Shown: positions 9,764 through 19,878, counted from the first letter of the stretch. The stretch: 64,000 nucleotides of DNA from Saccharopolyspora gregorii (GCF_024734405.1 NZ_CP059556.1:496001-560000); one strand, 5' to 3'. Notes: generated from the letters alone by a model not told the origin. Numbers and translations: made by a program.

Positions 9764-10575
9764 GCCCGCGTCGCGCGCGCGGCGGGGGAGCGCGCCCGGT
9801 GGCCGTGCCGGGGGTGCTGTGGGTTCCCGCCGCGCTGGCGCTGGCGCTGATCGTGCTGCCGGTGCTGGGGCTGCTCACGAGGGTGGACCCGGCCCGGCTG
9901 CCCGAGCTGCTGACCAGCGAGGCCGCGCTGGACGCGCTGGAGCTGTCGGTGCGCACCTCGCTGGTGGCGACGGTGCTGTCGCTGGTGTTCGGCGGCCCGC
10001 TGGCGGTGGTGCTGGCGCGGGCGCGGGTGCGCGGCTCGCGGGTGCTGCGCGCGGTGGTGCTGCTGCCGCTGGTGCTGCCGCCGGTGGTCGGCGGGCTGGC
10101 GCTGCTGTACCTGCTGGGGCGCACCGGTCCGCTGGGCGGGCTGCTCGACGACGCCGGGCTGCGGCTGCCGTACACGACGGCGGCGGTGGTGCTGGCGCAG
10201 ACGTTCGTGGCGATGCCGTTCCTGGTGGTGGGCCTGGAGGGCGCGCTGCGCTCGGCGGACGCCCGCTACGAGCAGGTGGCGGCGACGCTGGGCGCGGGCC
10301 CGTGGACGACGTTCCGGCGGGTGACGGTGCCGATGCTGCTGCCCGCGCTCGGGTCGAGCGTGGTGCTCACGTTCGCGCGGGCGCTGGGCGAGTTCGGCGC
10401 GACGATCACGTTCGCGGGCAGCCTGCAGGGCACCACCCGCACCCTGCCGCTGGCCATCTACACCACCGCGCAGTCCGACGTGGACGCCGCGGTGGCCATG
10501 TCGTTGCTGCTGGTGGTGCTGGCGCTGCTGGTGATCGGAGTGGCGGGCACGAGAGCGGTGGAGGGACGGACGTGA
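9760..10575 (+). CDS. modB: ModB, molybdate ABC transporter permease
   Basis: A 271-residue inner-membrane permease with about six hydrophobic segments. It carries the EAA-type loop (ARYEQVAATLGAGPWTTFRRVTVP) that contacts ModC, and the motif ALGEFGATITFAG typical of ModB. GTG 9760 overlaps the modA stop as GTGA. The 3' end overlaps modC by four bases. The first 13 residues are Arg/Gly rich and cytoplasmic. Confidence 0.95.
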   Translation: MSPRRARGGGARPVAVPGVLWVPAALALALIVLPVLGLLTRVDPARLPELLTSEAALDALELSVRTSLVATVLSLVFGGPLAVVLARARVRGSRVLRAVVLLPLVLPPVVGGLALLYLLGRTGPLGGLLDDAGLRLPYTTAAVVLAQTFVAMPFLVVGLEGALRSADARYEQVAATLGAGPWTTFRRVTVPMLLPALGSSVVLTFARALGEFGATITFAGSLQGTTRTLPLAIYTTAQSDVDAAVAMSLLLVVLALLVIGVAGTRAVEGRT

Positions 10576-11666
10576 CCGGTCTGCACGCCGAGGTCGCGTT
10601 CGCGCGGCCCGAGTTCGCGCTGGACGTGGAGCTGTCGGTGGCCCCGGGCGAGGTGCTGGCGGTGCTCGGCCCGAACGGCGCCGGGAAGTCGACGCTGCTG
10701 TCGGTGCTGTCCGGCCTGCTGGTGCCGGAGCGCGGCCGGGTGGCGCTGGACGAGCACGTCTGGTGCGACGCGGCGACCGGCGCGCACGTGCCCGCGCACC
10801 GGCGCGGGGTGGGCCTGCTGGCGCAGAACGCGCTGCTGTTCCCGCGGATGTCGGTGCTGGAGAACGTCGCGTTCGGCCCGCGCTCGGCCGGGACGCCCAA
10901 GGCCGAGGCGCGGGAGACCGCCCGCCGGTGGTTGTCCGAGGTGGACGCGGCCGAGTACGCCGACCGGCGCCCGGCGCAGGTGTCCGGTGGTCAGGCGCAG
11001 CGGATCGCGCTGGCCCGCGCGCTGGCGGCCGCGCCGCGGTTGCTGCTGCTGGACGAGCCGCTGGCGGCGCTGGACGTCGGCTCGGCCCCGGCGGTGCGCG
11101 GCCTGCTGCACCGGGTGCTGCGGGAGCAGCGGCAGCCGACGGTGCTGGTCACGCACGACGTGCTGGACGCGGTGGTGCTGGCGGACCGGGTGGCGGTCCT
11201 GGTGGACGGGAAGATCATCGAAGAGGGCTCGACGCGGGAGGTGCTGACCCGTCCGCAGGCCGCGTTCACCGCGCGCATCGCCGGGCTGAACCTGCTGACC
11301 GGCGTCGCCACCGACGGCGGGCTGGACTTCGGCGGCACCGCGATCGCGGGGCGGTCGGTGGAGGTGGCGCGGGGCGAGCCGGCGGCGGCGGTGTTCTCGC
11401 CGTCGGCGGTCGCGGTGCACCGGGAACGGCCGGACGGCAGCCCGCGCAACGCGGTGCCGGTGCGGATCGACGCGCTGGAACCGCGTGGTGACGTGGTGCG
11501 GTTGCGGGCCGCGACGCGGACGCCGGACCCGGTGGTGCTGGCCGCCGACGTGACGCCCGCGGCGGTCGCCGACCTGCGGCTGGGCGTCGGCGACCTGGTG
11601 TTCTTCGTGGTTAAGGCGACCGAAGTAGCCATGCACCCGGTATCCGATGGATCATCTGGGGTGTGA
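10572..11666 (+). CDS. modC: ModC, molybdate ABC transporter ATPase
   Basis: A 364-residue ATP-binding subunit. Walker A GPNGAGKST is near residue 35, signature VSGGQAQRIALARAL, Walker B LLLLDEPLAALD, and H-loop VTHD. The C-terminal 100 residues include a TOBE domain (NAVPVRIDALEPRGDVVRL) that may sense molybdate. GTG 10572 overlaps modB. The stop overlaps the next gene (HAD hydrolase) by four bases, so five genes from the regulator onward look like one transcript. Confidence 0.95.
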   Translation: MTGLHAEVAFARPEFALDVELSVAPGEVLAVLGPNGAGKSTLLSVLSGLLVPERGRVALDEHVWCDAATGAHVPAHRRGVGLLAQNALLFPRMSVLENVAFGPRSAGTPKAEARETARRWLSEVDAAEYADRRPAQVSGGQAQRIALARALAAAPRLLLLDEPLAALDVGSAPAVRGLLHRVLREQRQPTVLVTHDVLDAVVLADRVAVLVDGKIIEEGSTREVLTRPQAAFTARIAGLNLLTGVATDGGLDFGGTAIAGRSVEVARGEPAAAVFSPSAVAVHRERPDGSPRNAVPVRIDALEPRGDVVRLRAATRTPDPVVLAADVTPAAVADLRLGVGDLVFFVVKATEVAMHPVSDGSSGV

Positions 11667-12457
11667 CTGAGGAAGCGCCCTGGACGTACTTGATGGACAT
11701 GGACGGCGTGCTGGTGCACGAGGAGCACATGGTGCCCGGAGCCGATCGGTTCCTGGCCGAGCTCCGCGAGCAGGGCTTGCCGTTCATGGTGTTCACGAAC
11801 AACTCGATCTTCACCCCGCGCGACCTGCGCGCGCGGCTGCACCGCACCGGCCTGGACATCCCGGAGTCGGCGATCTGGACGTCGGCGCTGGCCACGGCCC
11901 AGTTCCTGGAGAAGCAGCGCCCGGGAGGCAGCGCGCACGTCGTCGGCGAGTCCGGCCTGACCACGGCGCTGCACAACATCGGCTACGTGCTCACCGATCG
12001 GGATCCGGACTACGTGATCCTGGGCGAGACCCGCACCTACAGCTTCGAGGCGATCACGAAGGCGATCCGCCTGGTGGAGAACGGTGCCCGGTTCATCGCC
12101 ACCAACCCCGACGAGAAGGGGCCGAGCCGGGAGGGCACGTTGCCCGCGACCGGCGCGGTGGCGGCGCTGATCGAGCGGGTGACCGGGCGGGGGCCGTACT
12201 ACGTGGGCAAGCCGAACCCGCTGATGATGCGGTCGGCGCTGCGGGCGCTGGGTTCGCACTCGGAGAACACGCTCATGATCGGTGACCGGATGGACACCGA
12301 CGTGCGCTCCGGGCTGGAGTCGGGCATGCAGACGATCCTGGTGCTGACCGGGATCTCGGACGAGAACACCGCGGAGCTGTTCCCGTACCGCCCCACCAAG
12401 GTGATCGGCTCGGTGGCCGACCTGGTCGGGCACACCGCGAACCCGTTCGGGGTCTGA
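11663..12457 (+). CDS. HAD-IIA family (NagD-like) phosphatase
   Basis: A 264-residue cytosolic HAD hydrolase. Motif I is DMDGVLVHE near residue 12, motif II FTNNS, the substrate region YYVGKPNPLM, and motif IV GDRMDTDV. This fits the HAD-IIA class, which dephosphorylates small sugar or nucleotide phosphates; the substrate is unknown. The GTG start overlaps modC by four bases, so it is expressed with the molybdate transporter, though no functional link to molybdenum is established. Confidence 0.9.
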   Translation: MTEEAPWTYLMDMDGVLVHEEHMVPGADRFLAELREQGLPFMVFTNNSIFTPRDLRARLHRTGLDIPESAIWTSALATAQFLEKQRPGGSAHVVGESGLTTALHNIGYVLTDRDPDYVILGETRTYSFEAITKAIRLVENGARFIATNPDEKGPSREGTLPATGAVAALIERVTGRGPYYVGKPNPLMMRSALRALGSHSENTLMIGDRMDTDVRSGLESGMQTILVLTGISDENTAELFPYRPTKVIGSVADLVGHTANPFGV

Positions 12458-12466
12458 GGCGTTCCG

Positions 12467-12515
12467 GGTGAGTGGACCGTCCGCCCGCTCCGGCGGGACG
12501 ACTGGCCCACTCACC
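12467..12515. terminator. Bidirectional terminator between HAD gene and yccF-like gene
   Basis: A nested hairpin: outer arms GGTGAGTGG (12467-12475) with CCACTCACC (12507-12515), plus an inner CCCGC/GCGGG stem. It sits between convergent genes ten bases past the first stop, so it probably ends both transcripts. Confidence 0.7.
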
Positions 12516-12526
12516 TCGGTACCTGG

Positions 12527-12922
12527 TCAGCCCCGGGTGGGCAGCCGGTCGTCGGAGTCGACGATCTTCTTTCCCAGCGGGAACAGCGACACCGGCAGCA
12601 GCTTGAAGTTCGCGATGCCCAGCGGGATCCCGATGATGGTGATGCACTGCGCGATCCCGGTGACGATGTGCCCGATGGCCAGCCACCAGCCGGCCAGCAG
12701 CAGCCACAGCACGTTCCCGATCGCGGAGAACGCGCCCGCGCCGGGTTCGTCGACGAGCCGCCGCCCGAACGGCCACAGCGCGAAGTTGGCCATCCGGAAC
12801 GACGCGATGGCGAACGGGATCCCGATGATCGTGATGCCCAGGACGATGCCGGCCACGGCGTAGCCCAGGGCCAGCCACAGCCCACCGAAGATCAACCAGA
12901 TCACGTTCAGCAGCAATTGCAT
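12527..12922 (-). CDS. YccF domain membrane protein
   Basis: A 131-residue integral membrane protein made of two similar halves. Each has the YccF pattern: NVIWLIFGGLWLALGY with TIIGIPFAIASF, then NVLWLLLAGWWLAIGH with TIIGIPLGIANF. About four hydrophobic helices are predicted. Function of the family is unknown. A homologous gene (Rv0870c) lies next to moaA2 in M. tuberculosis, so this is backbone. ATG 12922 is the natural start. Confidence 0.88.
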   Translation of the reverse strand: MQLLLNVIWLIFGGLWLALGYAVAGIVLGITIIGIPFAIASFRMANFALWPFGRRLVDEPGAGAFSAIGNVLWLLLAGWWLAIGHIVTGIAQCITIIGIPLGIANFKLLPVSLFPLGKKIVDSDDRLPTRG

Positions 12923-12985
12923 GCCCTCAGCGTGGCATGTGCGCTCGGACGAGTGGCCAGGTGGTGACCCTGAGTTCTCCCCGGG

Positions 12986-13762
12986 TCAGACCCGCAGTTC
13001 CCCCTCGAGGACCGTGACGGCCCGCCCGCGCAGCGCCACCCGGTCGCCCAGCGGCGTGGCGCGGACGAACCCGCCGCGCGGCGAGGCCTGCTCGCCGACC
13101 AGCTCCACGCCGGATCGCCCCAGCTCGGCGGCCCAGTAGGGGGCGAGCTGGCAGTGCGCCGATCCGGTCACCGGGTCCTCCGGGATGCCGGACGCGGGCG
13201 CGAAGAACCGGCTCACGAAGTCCACCCCGTCCCGGTCGCCCGCCGCGGTGACGACGACGCCCCGGTAGGGCCAGGTGGCGATGCGCGCCAGGTCCGGTTC
13301 GAGCCCGCGCACCTCGGCGGCCGCGCCGACCCGGACGAGCAGTCGTCCCGGGGCCGCGCGCACGTCCTCGACGGTGGCGCCGGGCAGCGCCGCCGCCAGG
13401 TCGCTCGGCGGCTCCACCGGGTCGGCGGCGCTCGCCGGGAAGTCCATGCCGATCCAGCCGGCACCGGAGTCCGTGCAGATCAGCTCGCCGCTGCGGGTGG
13501 CGAACCGCTGGTCGCCGCCGAGGGCGTGCGCGGCGGCGAGGGTGGCGTGCCCGCACAGCTCGACCTCGGTGGTGGGGGTGAACCAGCGCAGCGGTTTCGG
13601 TTCGGTGCCGTCGAGCACCACGAACGCGGTCTCGGCGTGCCGCATCTCGGCGGCGACCGACTGCATCCAGGGTTCGGCGGCGGGCGCGTCGAGCAGCACC
13701 ACCCCGGCCGGGTTGCCGCTGAACGGGTGCTCGGTGAAGGAGTCCACGACGTAGGTGCGCAC
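12986..13762 (-). CDS. PhzF family epimerase/isomerase-like protein
   Basis: A 258-residue protein of the diaminopimelate-epimerase fold. The family start [18 protein letters not shown] is intact. The catalytic Glu lies in MRHAETAFV, followed by [12 protein letters not shown], and near the end [11 protein letters not shown]. PhzF members isomerise small metabolites, but most relatives have no assigned substrate. GTG 13762 is chosen because residues before it are not conserved, although its ribosome site (CCGGGG) is weak. It is divergent to the acyl-CoA synthetase gene. Confidence 0.9.
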   Translation of the reverse strand: MRTYVVDSFTEHPFSGNPAGVVLLDAPAAEPWMQSVAAEMRHAETAFVVLDGTEPKPLRWFTPTTEVELCGHATLAAAHALGGDQRFATRSGELICTDSGAGWIGMDFPASAADPVEPPSDLAAALPGATVEDVRAAPGRLLVRVGAAAEVRGLEPDLARIATWPYRGVVVTAAGDRDGVDFVSRFFAPASGIPEDPVTGSAHCQLAPYWAAELGRSGVELVGEQASPRGGFVRATPLGDRVALRGRAVTVLEGELRV

Positions 13763-13901
13763 CCCCGGAGAGTACGGCCGCGGGAACCGATCACCAGCGG
13801 AACGGCCGGGTTCCGAAGGGCTGGGCCCGACCCCTCGACTTTTGCCCGACGCGGGCGCAATCATGAGTGTTCTGCGTCACGACAGCGTCGGGGAGGGCAC
13901 T

Positions 13902-15542
13902 GTGGACACCGCCGGAACACCAGAACCCAGCTACGACTCCGGGATCTCCGAGGTGCCGCTGCTCGGCGACACCATCGGCGGCGACCTGGACCGCACCGCC
14001 GCCCGCGTCCCGGACTCGGACGCGCTGGTCGAGCACGCCGGCGGCCGCCGCTGGACCTACCGGGAGTTCGTGGCCGACGTGGACGCGCTCGCCCTGGGCC
14101 TGCTGGACGCGGGCATCGACAAGGGCGACCGGGTGGGCGTGTGGTCGCCGAACCGCGCCGAGTGGACGCTCACCCAGTACGCCACCGCGAAGATCGGCGC
14201 GATCCTGGTCAACATCAACCCGTCGTACCGGCTGCACGAGCTGGAGTTCGTGCTCGGCCAGGCCGGGGTGCGGATGCTGATCTCGGCGCAGCGGTTCAAG
14301 ACCTCCGACTACACCGCGATGATCGAGCAGGTGCGGCCGAGCTGTCCCGGCCTGGAGCAGGTCGTGCTGTTCGACGACCCGGGCTGGGACGAGCTGGTGG
14401 CGCGCGGCCGGGCGGGCGATCCGGCGCGGCTCGCGGCGGCGCAGGCGCGGCTCGGCGCCGACGACCCGATCAACATCCAGTACACCTCGGGCACCACCGG
14501 TTTCCCGAAGGGCGCGACGCTGTCGCACCACAACATCCTCAACAACGGGTTCTTCGTCGGTGAGCTGTGCGGCTACTCCGAGGCGGACCGGGTCGCGATC
14601 GTGCCGCCGTTCTACCACTGCTTCGGGATGGTGATGGGCAACCTGGCCTGCACCAGCCACGGCGCGGCCATGGTCATCCCGTCCGAGGGCTTCGACCCGG
14701 GGACCGCGCTGGCCGCGGTGTCCGCGGAGCGCTGCACCTCGCTGTACGGGGTGCCGACGATGTTCATCGCCGAGCTGGACCACCCGGACTTCGAGAGCTT
14801 CGACCTGGGCTCGCTGCGCACCGGCATCATGGCCGGATCCCCGTGCCCGGCGGAGGTGATGAAGCAGGTCATCGACCGGATGGGCATGGCCGAGGTGGCG
14901 ATCTGCTACGGCATGACGGAGACGAGTCCCGTCTCGACCCAGACCCGCGCGGACGATTCGCTGGAGCGCCGGGTGTCCACGGTGGGCCGCGTCGGGCCGC
15001 ACCTGGAGGTGAAGGTCGTCGACCCGGCGACCGGGCTGACCGTGCCGCGCGGCGAGGCGGGGGAGCTGTGCACCCGCGGCTACTCGGTGATGCTCGGCTA
15101 CTGGGACCAGCCGGAGAAGACCGCCGAGGTCATCGACGCCGCCCGCTGGATGCACACCGGCGACCTCGCCGTGATGGACGAGTCCGGTTACGTGAGCATC
15201 ACCGGCCGGATCAAGGACATGGTGATCCGCGGCGGCGAGAACGTGTACCCCCGGGAGATCGAGGAGTTCCTCTACACCCACCCGGACATCGTGGACGCGC
15301 AGGTCATCGGGGTCCCGGACGCGCGCTACGGCGAGGAGCTGATGGTGTGGGTGCGGCTGCGCACCGGCGCCGCCGAGCTCTCGGCGGAGGCGCTGCGCGA
15401 GTTCTGCACCGGGAAGCTCGCGCACTACAAGATCCCCCGCTACGTGCACGTCGTGGACGACTTCCCGATGACGGTCACCGGCAAGATCCGCAAGATCGAG
15501 ATGCGCCGCCAGGCCAAGGAACTCCTCGACCTGGACGGCTGA
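13902..15542 (+). CDS. Medium/long-chain fatty acyl-CoA synthetase (AMP-binding)
   Basis: A 546-residue ligase that activates fatty acids to acyl-CoA through acyl-AMP. The P-loop-like motif [11 protein letters not shown] is near residue 194. [23 protein letters not shown] and [13 protein letters not shown] follow, and the C-terminal swing region ends at VTGKIRK. The frame is open from ATG 13863, but GGGAGG lies just before GTG 13902, which also matches the usual family length. No neighbouring fatty-acid genes are present, so chain length is not known. Confidence 0.92.
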   Translation: MDTAGTPEPSYDSGISEVPLLGDTIGGDLDRTAARVPDSDALVEHAGGRRWTYREFVADVDALALGLLDAGIDKGDRVGVWSPNRAEWTLTQYATAKIGAILVNINPSYRLHELEFVLGQAGVRMLISAQRFKTSDYTAMIEQVRPSCPGLEQVVLFDDPGWDELVARGRAGDPARLAAAQARLGADDPINIQYTSGTTGFPKGATLSHHNILNNGFFVGELCGYSEADRVAIVPPFYHCFGMVMGNLACTSHGAAMVIPSEGFDPGTALAAVSAERCTSLYGVPTMFIAELDHPDFESFDLGSLRTGIMAGSPCPAEVMKQVIDRMGMAEVAICYGMTETSPVSTQTRADDSLERRVSTVGRVGPHLEVKVVDPATGLTVPRGEAGELCTRGYSVMLGYWDQPEKTAEVIDAARWMHTGDLAVMDESGYVSITGRIKDMVIRGGENVYPREIEEFLYTHPDIVDAQVIGVPDARYGEELMVWVRLRTGAAELSAEALREFCTGKLAHYKIPRYVHVVDDFPMTVTGKIRKIEMRRQAKELLDLDG

Positions 15543-15545
15543 ACG

Positions 15546-17687
15546 TCACCGGGCGGTATCGGCGAGGTGGTCGCGCAGGCGGGCGTGGCGGAACTGGTGG
15601 ACCGCGCCCGCTCGGCGCAGCACGCCGCGGGCGTAGGCGTCGTCGAGGAACCGCGTCGGCCGCCACGGCAGCCGCCCCGTCAGCGGTAGCCACAGGCGCG
15701 CGAACAGCAGCCAGCCGCCCCACGACGACAGCGCCACCCGCGTCACCGCGAGCATGCTCCCGGCGACGGCTCCGAAGACCAGCCCGTAGCCGAGTTCACC
15801 GGTCACCCAGCCTGCGACCACGGCCGTGAGCCCGGTCGCGAGCACGAGCACTGCCGCGCGCCCGAGGGCGACCGCGCGGTCGGCGCGCAGCAAGTGCCAC
15901 GGGTCCGTCGCGTCGTCCGCCTGGTCCTCGCCGAGCGCGGACACCGACCCGTTCGCGAGCGCGCCCGCGAGCGTTCCGGCCAGCGCCACGACCGAATCCG
16001 CGGCGATTCCGGGAGCGAACGCCGCCACAGCCGCCGCCACCACGCCCGCCGCGAGCACCGACTCCAGTACCGCCACCAGTACGACGACCAGCACGCCGAG
16101 CATCGGATGCGTCCGCAGCGGGGTCGTTCGCCGCGCCCGATCGTCGAAGATCATCCGCATCGTGCCCGCCAGCCCGAATGCGACTGCGAACGCGGTTGCG
16201 GCCACGAGCCCGTTCGTGAAGCCGCCCGCGAACGCCACCGCACCCCCGAACAGCAGCGCGATCACGAAGACGAAAGCGAACCACCGCACCAGCCCGCGGC
16301 CCTGCGGTCGCCGCTTGGAGCCCGGCCGCCGCAGGTGCAGCCGAACCCGCTCCGGTTCGTGCTCGCCCGAGTACCAGGTCCGCAGCTCCGCGCTGAGGCC
16401 GGTGAGAAGCCCGATCCCGAACCACGTCGCCGTGAACTGGCCCCAGAGCCCGAGTAGCAGTCCCGGCGCCCCGAAGCAGAGCGCGAACGCGACGGTGGTG
16501 ACCAGCACGCGGGTGCGGCGATGCAGCGCCGCGGGCATCCGCCACCAGGCGAGGTCGTGGGAGCCGCGCCGGACCAGATCGGTGGCGAGCCGGCCGAGCC
16601 AGCGATGGGCCTGGTCCGGGCGCCACGGCCCGGGGCGGCGGACCGGGTCGTACCGGGTGTTCAGGTAGACGCTCAGCAGGTGTTCTTCGAGCTGCTCCGG
16701 GGACCGGAAGCGATCGGCGTCGAGCAGTTCGGCCGGGTCGCGGTCGGCGTCGTCGTGGTTGAGCCGGGCCAACGTCACCAGCAACGGGGTGGTCAGGGCG
16801 GCGGCCAGGTTCCGGCTTTCGGCCGCGTCCGGTTCGGTCCGCATGTGCTCGAACACGGCCGCCCATTCGGCGGCGCGGGCCTGTCCGCTGCTGCGGCGCA
16901 GGTGCCGGGCGACTTCGTTCGGGCGGAGGTCGTCGAGCTCGATCACAGCGGCCCCGCGCACCCAGTCCTGGCGTACCGCGTCGGCGTACTCGTCCCGCCT
17001 GCTGGTCACGACGACGGGCGACACGAGCCTGCTGATCTCGCGGACGGCTCCGCGCCGGTAGCGTTCGGGGATCTCGTCGAAGCCGTCGAGCACGGGCAAC
17101 ACCCACTCGTCAGCGACGAGGGCGGCGGCTTTTCCGCCCACCAGAAAAGGGTGGTCACGTTCGAGCAGGTCGGCGAGCCGGGACCGCAAGGCGGTGGTGG
17201 TGGGATTCCAGTCGCCGAGGCCGAACAGCACCGGGACGCGACCCGTGCGACCGCGTTCCGCGATCAGGTCGAGGACGAGCCGGTGGACCAGCGCGGTCTT
17301 GCCCGCACCGGCCCGGCCCAGGATCACCAGGCGTTGCGAGTCGATATCCCGGTAGGTCCGCCGAATCTCGGCGAAGGACCCGGTCAACGACGGCGGCCGA
17401 GCTTCGTCGTGCTGGATGTTGTCCCAGTGGTCGACCAGTTCGTCCGCTGCCGGATGCCAGCGCACCGGCAGCGCCTCCGGATCGCCCAGGCCCCACCGCT
17501 CACCCTCCTGGCGGCTGAGCGCGGCCAACCTGCGGGCGAGCTCCCGCGCCGACGCTTCCGGCGACCCGGTGGGGGCGGGCGGTTCCGGGTGCACGACGAG
17601 ATCACCGTGCACGTCACCACCGACCTGCACGAGGTCACCGCCGACGGTGCCGCGATTGGTGTTGCGAGCCCGGTCGTGCTCTGTCAC
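15546..17687 (-). CDS. Membrane-anchored NACHT-family STAND NTPase
   Basis: A 713-residue protein. The N-terminus carries the NRGTVGGDLVQVGGDVHGD repeat-like motif common on actinobacterial NACHT proteins. A NACHT NTPase follows: Walker A GRAGAGKT at 124-131, Walker B LPVLDGFDE at 197-205, sensor-like TSRRDEY. From about residue 380 there are seven or eight hydrophobic segments, then a C-terminal VHQFRHARLRDHLA motif. Such NTPases resemble NLR immune sensors and some bacterial NACHT proteins defend against phage; a role here is inference. GTG 17687 is preferred; an in-frame ATG at 17774 is also possible. It ends 3 bases from the convergent synthetase. Confidence 0.85.
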   Translation of the reverse strand: MTEHDRARNTNRGTVGGDLVQVGGDVHGDLVVHPEPPAPTGSPEASARELARRLAALSRQEGERWGLGDPEALPVRWHPAADELVDHWDNIQHDEARPPSLTGSFAEIRRTYRDIDSQRLVILGRAGAGKTALVHRLVLDLIAERGRTGRVPVLFGLGDWNPTTTALRSRLADLLERDHPFLVGGKAAALVADEWVLPVLDGFDEIPERYRRGAVREISRLVSPVVVTSRRDEYADAVRQDWVRGAAVIELDDLRPNEVARHLRRSSGQARAAEWAAVFEHMRTEPDAAESRNLAAALTTPLLVTLARLNHDDADRDPAELLDADRFRSPEQLEEHLLSVYLNTRYDPVRRPGPWRPDQAHRWLGRLATDLVRRGSHDLAWWRMPAALHRRTRVLVTTVAFALCFGAPGLLLGLWGQFTATWFGIGLLTGLSAELRTWYSGEHEPERVRLHLRRPGSKRRPQGRGLVRWFAFVFVIALLFGGAVAFAGGFTNGLVAATAFAVAFGLAGTMRMIFDDRARRTTPLRTHPMLGVLVVVLVAVLESVLAAGVVAAAVAAFAPGIAADSVVALAGTLAGALANGSVSALGEDQADDATDPWHLLRADRAVALGRAAVLVLATGLTAVVAGWVTGELGYGLVFGAVAGSMLAVTRVALSSWGGWLLFARLWLPLTGRLPWRPTRFLDDAYARGVLRRAGAVHQFRHARLRDHLADTAR

Positions 17688-17977
17688 CTCGCCAGTGTGC
17701 CGCGAAGATCGCGGCCCCGGGGCCGGATCGAACCATCCACGAGCGGTCGTCCAGCACTCCCGGCGGCCGACCACCTCCGCAACGGCCGCCCCACATCCAC
17801 ACCCCGTTCAGGTGTGGAGTACTCGCGAAACTCACGGGGAATCGAACGGACCGACTCGCCGCCGAGTCGACGTACCCGCAGCGCAACAAGGGTTTTGCGG
17901 TCTGTGAACAAGGCGGGGCCCTGCAACTCGTAGTGAGATCGCAGGGGTTCCGGGGGCGTTCGGGTGAGTGGGCGCCG
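17688..17977. other. Spacer between R2lox and NACHT genes
   Basis: About 290 bases that presumably carry the NACHT gene promoter and possibly its true start (ATG 17774). I see no repeat or RNA structure. Confidence 0.4.
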
Positions 17978-18940
17978 TCAAGCCTTGGCGAGTTCTGCGG
18001 CGTCCTCTTCGCCGAACTGGTCCTCCAGGCGTTCGGGGGAGGCGTCGACGTCGATCTGCTCCAGCGGGGTGCCGCGGGCCGAGGAGATCGCGCCGAGGCG
18101 GCGTCCGGCGCGGTCGCTCGCGTAGCTCAGCAGCTCGTCGGTGTCCAGTTCGAACGGTCGCACCTCGGGCGCGTCGGCGGGCTGCCACTGGATGAGCTGC
18201 ATGGCGTGCGGCAGCAGTTCCTGCATCATCTCCTCGACGTGGCCCCAGTTCGTCTCGTCGGCGGCCACGTGCCTGCGGCAGGTGAAGGTGCCCCACGCCA
18301 TGTGCCTGCGCTCGTCGTCGCCGATGTGGCCGATGATCCGCTGCATGCCGGGGAACAGCCCGCGGCTGCGGCAGATCTTGTTCCACGCGTAGTAGCCGGT
18401 GAGCGCGAGCGAGCCCTCCACGACGTGGTTGTAGGTCACCGACGCCCGGATCTGGTTGCGCGGCCCCGGATCGGTGTCCAGCGCGTGCAGCACGGTGGGC
18501 AGCACGTCGTAGAAGATCGTGCGGTAGCCGGGGTTGTCCTCGACGAACTCGTTGAGGTTCTCGGTGAGGCCGACGGCGTCCATCCACAGCCGGAACGCCT
18601 GGGTGTGCTTGGCCTCCTCGTACATGAACTGGGTCAGGTACATCTCGTCGCCGAAGCGGCCTTCGGCGGCCATGGCGGACAGGAACGGGCGCAGGTCCTG
18701 GGTGACGGCTTCCTCGCCGGCGATGAACTCGGCGCACAGCCCCGCCACGCTGCGCCGTTCTTCGCCGGTGAGCCCGGCCATGTCGCGGGCGTCCTGCTCG
18801 AAGTCGATGTCGGCGGGGTTCCAGAACTTCGCGTTGCCCTTGGTGAACAGCCGCAGCGGCAGCGAGTCCCAGTTGAGGCCGCCGGGGCGCAGGGAGTGGA
18901 AGTCGTCGCGGTGCTTGCTGCTGTCCGTGGTGGTCGTCAT
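17978..18940 (-). CDS. R2-like ligand-binding oxidase (R2lox)
   Basis: A 320-residue ferritin-like Mn/Fe oxidase related to ribonucleotide reductase R2 but not part of RNR. The metal ligands are visible: Glu76, Glu109 and His112 (EEAKH), Glu175, Glu210 and His213 (DDERRH). Val79 and Tyr170 sit where the known R2lox Val-Tyr ether crosslink forms. Homologue of M. tuberculosis Rv0233. Physiological substrate is unknown; the family binds a long-chain fatty acid. ATG 18940 gives the family N-terminus. It lies upstream of the NACHT gene on the same strand, 290 bases apart, with no evidence of a shared job. Confidence 0.93.
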   Translation of the reverse strand: MTTTTDSSKHRDDFHSLRPGGLNWDSLPLRLFTKGNAKFWNPADIDFEQDARDMAGLTGEERRSVAGLCAEFIAGEEAVTQDLRPFLSAMAAEGRFGDEMYLTQFMYEEAKHTQAFRLWMDAVGLTENLNEFVEDNPGYRTIFYDVLPTVLHALDTDPGPRNQIRASVTYNHVVEGSLALTGYYAWNKICRSRGLFPGMQRIIGHIGDDERRHMAWGTFTCRRHVAADETNWGHVEEMMQELLPHAMQLIQWQPADAPEVRPFELDTDELLSYASDRAGRRLGAISSARGTPLEQIDVDASPERLEDQFGEEDAAELAKA

Positions 18941-19058
18941 CGGCCTGCTCCAGCTCGCCCGGGGAGTGTGAGTCGCGTTACACCATCGATTTTCGATACT
19001 AGAAAGTTCCGCGTCAAGGGCGGTCACTCGCCCGCGTGCGGCGGTTAGCCTCCAGGTC

Positions 19059-19670
19059 GTGAACCCCGCGACCGTCGGCTTCGACCTGGACCTCACGCTC
19101 ATCGACCCCCGGCCCGGCATGATCGACGTGTTCGAGCGGCTGCGCAAGGAGTTCGGCGTGCCCCTCGACGGCGAGCACTTCGCCGCCAACCTCGGCCCGC
19201 CGCTGCCCGACGTGCTGCGCACCTACGGGTTCGACGAACCGCTCGTGGCGAGTCTCGTGCACCGGTTCCGGGAGCTCTACCCCGAACTCGTCGTGCCCGG
19301 CACGAAGGCCATGCCCGGCGCGGCCGAATCGCTCGCCGCGGTGCGCGAGCTCGGCGGCCGGGCGCTCGTCGTCACCGGGAAGTTCGAGCGCAACGCGCGG
19401 CTGCACCTCGACGCCCTCGGCTGGGAGGTCGACCGGCTCGCCGGCGACGTGTTCGCCGCCGCCAAGGGCGACGTGCTGCTCGCCGAAGGCGCCGCCATCT
19501 ACGTCGGGGACCACCTCGGCGACGTGGTCGGCGCCAAGACGGCCGGCGCGCTCGCCGTCGGCGTCGCCACCGGTCCCTACCGGGCCGAAGAACTCCTGGA
19601 AGCCGGGGCCGACGTCGCGCTCGGCGACCTCGCCGAGTTCCCCGCCTGGCTCGCCGGCCGCGCGGGCTGA
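19059..19670 (+). CDS. HAD family hydrolase
   Basis: A 203-residue cytosolic phosphatase-like protein. Motif [11 protein letters not shown] is at residues 7-16, motif II is the VVTGKFERN region, and motif [16 protein letters not shown] is near residue 148. The alpha-helical cap falls between I and II, placing it with phosphoglycolate-phosphatase-like HADs. The substrate cannot be told from sequence. GTG 19059 is the only start that keeps motif I. It is divergent from R2lox and convergent with the next small gene (gap of one base). Confidence 0.88.
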   Translation: MNPATVGFDLDLTLIDPRPGMIDVFERLRKEFGVPLDGEHFAANLGPPLPDVLRTYGFDEPLVASLVHRFRELYPELVVPGTKAMPGAAESLAAVRELGGRALVVTGKFERNARLHLDALGWEVDRLAGDVFAAAKGDVLLAEGAAIYVGDHLGDVVGAKTAGALAVGVATGPYRAEELLEAGADVALGDLAEFPAWLAGRAG

Positions 19671-19671
19671 C

Positions 19672-19878
19672 TCAACCGCGGCGGGTGCGCAGCACCGCGC
19701 CCACCACACCGACGACCAACCCGGCCGGGGCCAGCAGCGTCGCCAGGTTCAGCCACAGCGGCAGGTCCGCCAGGCCCGCGGCGTACGACCCGAACACCGC
19801 GAGCACCGCGAGCACGCCCGCGGCGAACAGGCCCACCGCGAGGGGGAGCACGACGGAACGAGGGGAAGCGGCGCTCAT
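19672..19878 (-). CDS. Small membrane protein (68 aa)
   Basis: A 68-residue protein with two hydrophobic helices (VVLPLAVGLFAAGVLAVLAVF and LNLATLLAPAGLVVGVVGAV) and a basic RTRRG end. ATG 19878 starts the reading; longer upstream extension is unlikely. No family recognised. It abuts the HAD gene and is divergent from the cold-shock gene. Confidence 0.6.
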   Translation of the reverse strand: MSAASPRSVVLPLAVGLFAAGVLAVLAVFGSYAAGLADLPLWLNLATLLAPAGLVVGVVGAVLRTRRG

